Origin: an uncultured Comamonas sp.
Lineage (GTDB): Bacteria; Pseudomonadota; Gammaproteobacteria; Burkholderiales; Burkholderiaceae_C
DNA length: 64,000 nt
Direction: 5' to 3'
NCBI GenBank assembly: GCA_947306475.1
Contig: CAMZGS010000001.1
Span: forward strand, 248,001 to 312,000
Below the pieces are notes generated by a model. The model ran no database searches. It was given only the letters and a program-made list of their open reading frames with translations, and was not told where the DNA came from. Positions 58,964 to 64,000 of the stretch are shown in pieces. The stretch's first letter is position 1, and the number at the start of each line of letters is the position of its first letter. Made by a program: the position numbers and the translations under genes.

Positions 58964-59749
58964 CTACGCCTGCTGGGCGTCGGGCGCCGCAAAGCAATCG
59001 CGAAAAGTAAAGACCGTCGAGGTGAAAAACATCGCCGCCAGGGCCATGGCCGTCACCACCAGCAGGATGCCGGCAATTGCCCCCACCACGGTGGAAAGCA
59101 GTGCCGTCAGCAGCGCCAGCAGGGCGCCAGCCAGTATGGATGCGACGGCCCAGCCCAGCCAATAGGCCAGAAATGCCCAGAAATTGCGCAGGCAGGCCAC
59201 CAGGCTGAAGAACATGGCTTTGAGCGGCGGCGTGCCATGCCAGTGGATGAGCGCCGGGGCATGCCAGAACAGCAGGGACAGGGGCAGATAAAGCAGCATG
59301 CTCACCCACATGGCGCTCTGGAAGCTGGGGGTTTGGGCCAGCTCCTGCGTCAGGGGCTGCAGGCCCAGATAGACGCGGGCAAACTCGCCGCCGTCGATCC
59401 AGGTGGAAATCAGCATCAGCAGGCCGAAGCCGACGGCATAGCAGGCGCCCAGCACGGCCAGGCCGCGCAGGCGCTCACGTCCGGAGCGAAATGCCACCAG
59501 CAGCAGTGCCGGCGTGGGCGTGCGCTCGCGCAGCGCCTCGGCAGCGCCCACCATCATCACCAGCGATGCCGTCGGCAGCAGCGCCAGGGCCAGGGCCGTG
59601 CCCACCATGGGCACCATGCTGACCAGCGACATGGCCGCCATGCTCAGGAAGAACAGTGCAGACAGGGCCATGGGTTGCTTCCAGAAGGTCTGGATGCCCA
59701 GCTTGACCCATTCCAGGCCGGTTTTGGGGCGGACAAGTTGTAGCTTCAT
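58964..59749 (-). CDS. BPSS1780-family membrane protein
   Basis: 261 residues with about six hydrophobic segments. The N-terminal KLQLVRPKTGLEWVKLGIQT, followed by FWKQPMALSALFFLSMAAM, is the hallmark of the BPSS1780 family found next to thrB in Betaproteobacteria. Its start overlaps the thrB stop (ATGA). Function is unknown; it is an inner-membrane protein. Confidence 0.9.
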   Translation of the reverse strand: MKLQLVRPKTGLEWVKLGIQTFWKQPMALSALFFLSMAAMSLVSMVPMVGTALALALLPTASLVMMVGAAEALRERTPTPALLLVAFRSGRERLRGLAVLGACYAVGFGLLMLISTWIDGGEFARVYLGLQPLTQELAQTPSFQSAMWVSMLLYLPLSLLFWHAPALIHWHGTPPLKAMFFSLVACLRNFWAFLAYWLGWAVASILAGALLALLTALLSTVVGAIAGILLVVTAMALAAMFFTSTVFTFRDCFAAPDAQQA

Positions 59750-60726
59750 GCAGCGTTTGTACCCGAAGAAGGCGTCAGGGTGAGCGGATGGGCAATGCGC
59801 TGGCGCAGCACACGCTCAAAGTGCGCGGGATCGTGCGGGGTGAGCAGAGCGGCTTCGCGCGGCAGGTGGTAGTCCCACAGGCGCGAGGTCCAGAAGCGCA
59901 GCGCACCGGCGCGCAGCATGTCCGGCAGCAGGGCATGCTCGGCCGGGGTCAGGGGGCGCTCGGCCTGGTAGGCGGCCAGCATGGCATCGGCCAGATCGGC
60001 GCGGTGGCTGCCATCGGCGTGGTGGATGCACCAGTCGTTCAGGGCCACGCACAGATCGAACAGCCAGGTGTCCACGCCGGCAAAGTAAAAGTCGAAAAAG
60101 CCGGTCAGCTGGTGGTCGTCGAACATCACGTTGTCGCGGAACAGGTCGGCATGCACCGGCCCGCGTGGCAGCTGGGCGTACAGGGCGCTGGCAGCCACCT
60201 GATTCTGATGTGCCAGCTCGGCCTGCAGCAACTGCGCCGCATCGGCCGACATGAAGGGCAGCACCTGGGGCACGGTGCTGTTCCACCACTCCAGGCCGCG
60301 CAGATTGGGCTGGTGGCGTGGGTAGTCCTGCCCGGCCAGGTGCATGCGTGCCAGCATCTGGCCCACGGCGGCGCAGTGCCGGGCATCGGGATTGAGCTGG
60401 CTGGCGCCCTGGAGCTTCTGCACCACGGCAGCCGGCTTGCCGCAGACGGTGTGCAGGATGGCGCCGGTTTGCGTGTCGGCCTGCGGGTCCGGGACGGGGA
60501 TGCCCTTGCTGGCCAGGTGGCGCATCAGGTGCAGGTAGAAGGGCAGTTGCTCGGCGCTCAGGCGTTCAAACAGCGTCAGAACCCAATGGCCTTGGGTGGT
60601 ATCCAGAAAGTAGTTGGTGTTTTCGATACCGCCCTGGATGCCGCGTAAACCAGTGAGTTGGCCCAGGGCCAAATGGCGCAGCAGCGCGCGTGCGTCGTCT
60701 TCGCTAACTTGGGTAAAAACAGCCAT
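59746..60726 (-). CDS. thrB: homoserine kinase (ThrB, APH-fold type)
   Basis: 326 residues of the aminoglycoside-phosphotransferase-fold homoserine kinase: GIQGGIENTNYFLDTT nucleotide loop, GPVHADLFRDNVMFD catalytic loop (HxDxxxxN) and TGFFDFYFAGVD metal site. It phosphorylates homoserine for threonine synthesis. An upstream in-frame ATG nine codons earlier is less likely. It is in the run DUF2782-thrB-BPSS1780, but a terminator-like hairpin separates it from the DUF2782 gene. Confidence 0.93.
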   Translation of the reverse strand: MAVFTQVSEDDARALLRHLALGQLTGLRGIQGGIENTNYFLDTTQGHWVLTLFERLSAEQLPFYLHLMRHLASKGIPVPDPQADTQTGAILHTVCGKPAAVVQKLQGASQLNPDARHCAAVGQMLARMHLAGQDYPRHQPNLRGLEWWNSTVPQVLPFMSADAAQLLQAELAHQNQVAASALYAQLPRGPVHADLFRDNVMFDDHQLTGFFDFYFAGVDTWLFDLCVALNDWCIHHADGSHRADLADAMLAAYQAERPLTPAEHALLPDMLRAGALRFWTSRLWDYHLPREAALLTPHDPAHFERVLRQRIAHPLTLTPSSGTNAA

Positions 60727-60754
60727 GGTGGGTCTGCGATAGGCGTGGAACATG

Positions 60755-60788
60755 AAAAAGCCCCGCGCGTCGTGGGTGGCGGCGGGGC
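60755..60788 (-). terminator. terminator of the DUF2782 gene
   Basis: On the minus strand GCCCCGC and GCGGGGC form a stem followed by TTTTT, just after the DUF2782 stop and before the thrB start. Read-through is possible. Confidence 0.6.
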
Positions 60789-60807
60789 AGGGCTGGGGGC
60801 TGCCGGC

Positions 60808-61155
60808 TCAGAACTGCAGGGCTTTCCAGGTGCGGCGGCCATTGGTGCCGTCCTGGGCCGCGTCCCTGCCGGGCCTGGCGGGAGCTACCTCGTAGGCAGG
60901 CATGTTGCCCATCTTGGGCTGGACGGTGATGCTTTTGGTCTCACCGCCGACGCGCAGCTCGTTGATCTGGCTCCCACGGTCTTCGTGCTGGATGCGCTCG
61001 ATGCGCTGGTTGTTGCGGTCATGCGCCGGGGCACCCGAGGCCGCAGGCGGCGCCTCTGCGTCGTCCGGCACGGGAGCTGGCGTCTGGGCCACGACCACAA
61101 AACTGGCCAGCAAGCTGGCACCAACAAGGGGAGTAAGAAAGGCTGCGCGCATCAT
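60808..61155 (-). CDS. DUF2782 family exported protein
   Basis: 115 residues: signal peptide ending VVAQ or VVVA, a Pro/Ala stretch, then RIERIQHEDRGSQINELRVG, GETKSITVQPK and the ending WKALQF, which match DUF2782. It is small, periplasmic and conserved next to polA in Betaproteobacteria; the role is unknown. It is divergent from polA, with 48 bases between the starts. Confidence 0.88.
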   Translation of the reverse strand: MMRAAFLTPLVGASLLASFVVVAQTPAPVPDDAEAPPAASGAPAHDRNNQRIERIQHEDRGSQINELRVGGETKSITVQPKMGNMPAYEVAPARPGRDAAQDGTNGRRTWKALQF

Positions 61156-61189
61156 TACATTGTAGAGGCAGGGACGAAGGCGGCGCAGG

Positions 61190-61204
61190 CACAATCGTGG
61201 CCTA
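61190..61204 (+). promoter_or_regulatory. -10-like element just before polA start
   Basis: CACAAT at 61190-61195 lies eight bases before the polA ATG, with no Shine-Dalgarno sequence between them. This is the same arrangement as at the helicase and dinB genes. Confidence 0.35.
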
Positions 61205-63999
61205 TGAGTACCCCACACACCTTGCTGCTGGTCGATGGCTCCAGCTACCTGTACCGCGCCTACCACGCCATGCCCGATCTGCGCGCCGTGCCGGGCGACC
61301 CCAGCAGCCCGGCCACCGGTGCCATCCGGGGCATGATCAACATGATGCAGTCGCTGCGCCGCGACGTGCCTGCCACCTACGCGGTGTGCGTGTTCGATGC
61401 CCCCGGCCCGACGTTTCGCGACGCCATGTACGCCGAGTACAAGGCCACACGCTCGCCCATGCCCGACGATTTGCGCAGCCAGATCGAACCCATCCACGAA
61501 GTGGTCGATCTGCTGGGCTGGAAGGTGCTGAGCGTGCCTGGCGTGGAGGCCGACGACGTGATTGCCACCCTGGCACATCTGGCCGCCGGGCAGGGCATGG
61601 AGGTCATCGTTTCCAGCGGCGACAAGGACTTGAGCCAGCTGGTCAACGAGCGCATCACCATCATCGACACCATGAGTGGCAAGCGCCGCGACGTGGCCGG
61701 GGTGCTGGCCGAGTTCGGTGTGCCGCCCGAGAAGATGATCGATTACCAGGCCCTGGTGGGCGACAGCATCGACAACGTGCCCGGTGTGACCAAGGTCGGC
61801 CCCAAGACCGCCGCCAAGTGGCTGGAGGAATACGGCACGCTGGACAACCTGATCGCCAACGCCCATGCGATCAAGGGCGTGGCGGGCAACAACCTGCGCG
61901 AGGCCATTGCCTCGGGTCAGCTGGCGCTGAGCCGCCAGCTGGTGACGATGAAGACCGATTGCGCGCTGACGGACTACATCCCCAGCCTGCCCGCATTGGA
62001 CGACATCACGCTGGACGAGCCGGACAACGCCCGCTTGCTGCCGTTTTACGAGCAGTACGGTTTCAAAAGCCTGGCGCGGGCGCTGGGTGGCACGGCCGCA
62101 CCGGAGGCATTGGCCAAGCCTGCCGCCGTGCAGGGCGATATGTTCGACAGCGACGATGCCGCCGCGACCACGGCTGCCGTGCAGGCCCAGCAGCGCGAAG
62201 TGGTGTACACCACCATCCTGACCGAAGACCAGTTCAACAGCTGGCTGGCCAGGATCAACGAGGCTACGCTCACCGCCATCGACACCGAAACCGATTCGCT
62301 CGACGAGATGCGTGCGCAGATCGTCGGCATCAGCTTCAGCGTCCAGGTGGGGGAGGCGGCCTACATCCCGCTGCGTCACGAAGGCATGGATGTGCCCGAG
62401 CAGCTTCCCATGGACTGGGTGCTGGCGCAGCTCAAGCCGTGGCTGGAAGATGCCACCAAGAAAAAGCTCGGCCAGCACGTCAAATACGACCAGCATGTGT
62501 TTGCCAACCACGGCATCACCGTGCGCGGTTATGCGCATGACACCATGCTGCAAAGCTATGTGCTGGAAGTGCACCGCCCGCACAACCTGACCAGTCTTGC
62601 GCTGCGCCACACGGGCCGCACCGGCATCAGCTACGAAGACCTGTGCGGCAAGGGCAAGAACCAGATTCCGTTTGCCCAGGTGCCCGTGGACAAGGCCGCG
62701 GCCTATTCCTGCGAGGACTCGGACCAGACGCTGAACGTGCATGAGGTGCTGTGGCCGCAGATCGAAGCCGACGCCAGGCTGCGCCATATCTATGAACTGG
62801 AAATCGCCACCAGCGAGGCGCTGTTTCGCATTGAGCGCAACGGCGTGGCCATCGACGCGCAGGAGCTGGCGCGACAAAGCAACGACCTGGGCACGCGCAT
62901 CGTGGCGCTGGAGCAGGCCGCCTACGAACTGGCGGGCCAGCCCTTCAACCTGGCGTCTCCGAAGCAGCTGGGCGAAATCTTTTTCGACAAGCTCGGCCTG
63001 CCGGTGGTGAAAAAGACCGCGACCGGCGCGCGCAGCACTGACGAAGAAGTCCTGGAAAAGCTGGCCGAGGATTACCCGCTGCCCGCCAAGATTCTGGAGC
63101 ACCGCAGTCTCTCCAAACTCAAGGGCACCTACACCGACAAGCTGGCGCAGATGGCGCTGCCGCGCACGGGCCGCGTGCACACGCACTACGCGCAGGCCGT
63201 GGCGGTGACGGGGCGCCTGTCGAGCAACGAGCCCAACCTGCAAAACATCCCCGTGCGCACGCCCGAAGGCCGGCGCATCCGCCAGGCCTTTGTGGCCCCG
63301 TCGGGGCGGGTGATTGCCAGCGCCGACTACTCGCAGATCGAGCTGCGCATCATGGCCCACCTGTCGGGCGACGAGGCCCTGCTCAAGGCCTTCCACGAAG
63401 GCCAGGACATCCACCGCGCCACCGCCGCCGAAGTGTTTGGCGTGGCGCTGGATCAGGTCAGCAGCGAGCAGCGCCGCTTTGCCAAGGTGATCAACTTCGG
63501 CCTGATCTACGGCATGAGCAGCTATGGTCTGGCCAAGAACCTGGGCATCGACAACCAGGCGGCAGCGGCCTATATCGACCGCTATTTCCAGCGCTATCCC
63601 GGCGTCAAGCGCTACATGGACGAGACCGTGGCCCTGGCCCACGCCCAGGGGTATGTGGAAACCGTGTTTGGCCGGCGTCTGTACCTGCCCGATATCAACG
63701 GCGGTAGCGGCCCGCGCAAGAAGGCCGCCGAGCGCGCAGCCATCAACGCCCCCATGCAGGGCACGGCGGCCGACCTGATCAAGAAGGCCATGGTGGCCGT
63801 GCAGGCCCGGCTGGACGCCGAGCAGCCCGACATCCTGCTCATCATGCAGGTGCACGATGAACTGGTGTTTGAGCTGCCCGCTGACAAGGCTGACTGGCTG
63901 CGTCAGCAGGTACCGGCCCTGATGGCTGGTGTCGCGCAGTTGCGAGTGCCCTTGCTGGCCGAGGTGGGCGTGGGCGCCAACTGGGAGCAGGCGCATTGA
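61204..63999 (+). CDS. polA: DNA polymerase I
   Basis: 931 residues, complete, with the stop at the window edge. The 5'-3' exonuclease domain (1-300) has VEADDVIATLA and SSGDKDLSQL. The 3'-5' exonuclease domain keeps its acids (AIDTETDSLDEM), so proofreading is likely active. The polymerase domain has SADYSQIELRIMAHLSGD (motif A), RRFAKVINFGLIYGMSSYG (O-helix, motif B) and MQVHDELVFE (motif C). It performs gap filling and RNA primer removal. A long minus-strand frame over the gene is a codon-bias shadow. Confidence 0.98.
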   Translation: MSTPHTLLLVDGSSYLYRAYHAMPDLRAVPGDPSSPATGAIRGMINMMQSLRRDVPATYAVCVFDAPGPTFRDAMYAEYKATRSPMPDDLRSQIEPIHEVVDLLGWKVLSVPGVEADDVIATLAHLAAGQGMEVIVSSGDKDLSQLVNERITIIDTMSGKRRDVAGVLAEFGVPPEKMIDYQALVGDSIDNVPGVTKVGPKTAAKWLEEYGTLDNLIANAHAIKGVAGNNLREAIASGQLALSRQLVTMKTDCALTDYIPSLPALDDITLDEPDNARLLPFYEQYGFKSLARALGGTAAPEALAKPAAVQGDMFDSDDAAATTAAVQAQQREVVYTTILTEDQFNSWLARINEATLTAIDTETDSLDEMRAQIVGISFSVQVGEAAYIPLRHEGMDVPEQLPMDWVLAQLKPWLEDATKKKLGQHVKYDQHVFANHGITVRGYAHDTMLQSYVLEVHRPHNLTSLALRHTGRTGISYEDLCGKGKNQIPFAQVPVDKAAAYSCEDSDQTLNVHEVLWPQIEADARLRHIYELEIATSEALFRIERNGVAIDAQELARQSNDLGTRIVALEQAAYELAGQPFNLASPKQLGEIFFDKLGLPVVKKTATGARSTDEEVLEKLAEDYPLPAKILEHRSLSKLKGTYTDKLAQMALPRTGRVHTHYAQAVAVTGRLSSNEPNLQNIPVRTPEGRRIRQAFVAPSGRVIASADYSQIELRIMAHLSGDEALLKAFHEGQDIHRATAAEVFGVALDQVSSEQRRFAKVINFGLIYGMSSYGLAKNLGIDNQAAAAYIDRYFQRYPGVKRYMDETVALAHAQGYVETVFGRRLYLPDINGGSGPRKKAAERAAINAPMQGTAADLIKKAMVAVQARLDAEQPDILLIMQVHDELVFELPADKADWLRQQVPALMAGVAQLRVPLLAEVGVGANWEQAH

Positions 64000-64000
64000 T

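Noticed and set aside
60808-63996. Continuous minus-strand frame of over 1000 codons opposite polA
   Set aside because: Only its last 115 codons (DUF2782) are real. The rest is a shadow of polA codon bias with His/Gln/Leu-rich composition.

Overview
The window looks like chromosomal DNA of a GC-rich betaproteobacterium, most likely a member of the Comamonadaceae (Comamonas/Acidovorax-like). The evidence is the gene set (DUF2782-thrB-BPSS1780 next to polA, ypjD-PP0621-pilS-pilR-ampD next to ffh, argH divergent from algZ-algR), high GC in housekeeping genes, and short dispersed repeats of a kind I associate with that family. This placement is an inference; there is no rRNA to confirm it.

Region 1 (1-5791) is a very long CRISPR array: 80 near-identical 37-nt repeats plus one decayed terminal repeat, with 80 complete spacers and a partial one at the left edge. 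The repeat orientation and the decayed repeat on the right show that the leader lies left of the window. No cas gene is visible here. Several spacers are sequence siblings that differ mainly by synonymous changes, so the array records repeated encounters with diverging relatives of the same phages.

Region 2 (5.9-24 kb) is mostly core: a NYN/OST-HTH RNase-like protein with DUF3025, htpX, a proline-rich lipoprotein, guaC, a UvrD-type helicase carrying an unusual inserted Cys-rich AT-rich domain, a histidine-rich ZIP transporter, an M14 peptidase, a chemoreceptor, an L,D-transpeptidase/TPR pair, algR-algZ and argH.

Region 3 (24-37 kb) holds a giant bacterial alpha-2-macroglobulin and pbpC (PBP1C), normally neighbours. 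Here they are separated by about 4.8 kb of accessory DNA: YciI, a GIY-YIG nuclease, a small tyrosine-phosphatase-like protein, a RelB/DinJ antitoxin broken by an IS5-like remnant, an AT-rich SGNH hydrolase, an IS630-like remnant, and a tenA/cupin/cytosine-deaminase-like group flanked by a diverged duplication.

Region 4 (37-50.8 kb) has a diguanylate cyclase, an FMN-dependent alpha-hydroxyacid dehydrogenase beside a complete branched-chain-amino-acid-type ABC transporter (ATPases, binding protein, two permeases), a DMT exporter, DNA polymerase IV, an Aer-like receptor and a catalase.

Region 5 (50.8-64 kb) is core: a Lys/Ala-rich small protein, ampD, pilR, pilS, a PP0621-type protein, ypjD, ffh, an NlpC/P60 lipoprotein, tRNA-Ala/Glu/Asp, BPSS1780, thrB, DUF2782 and a complete polA ending at the window edge. 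A family of short palindromic repeats sits between genes and, unusually, also inside several reading frames (nyn, uvrD, pbpC).
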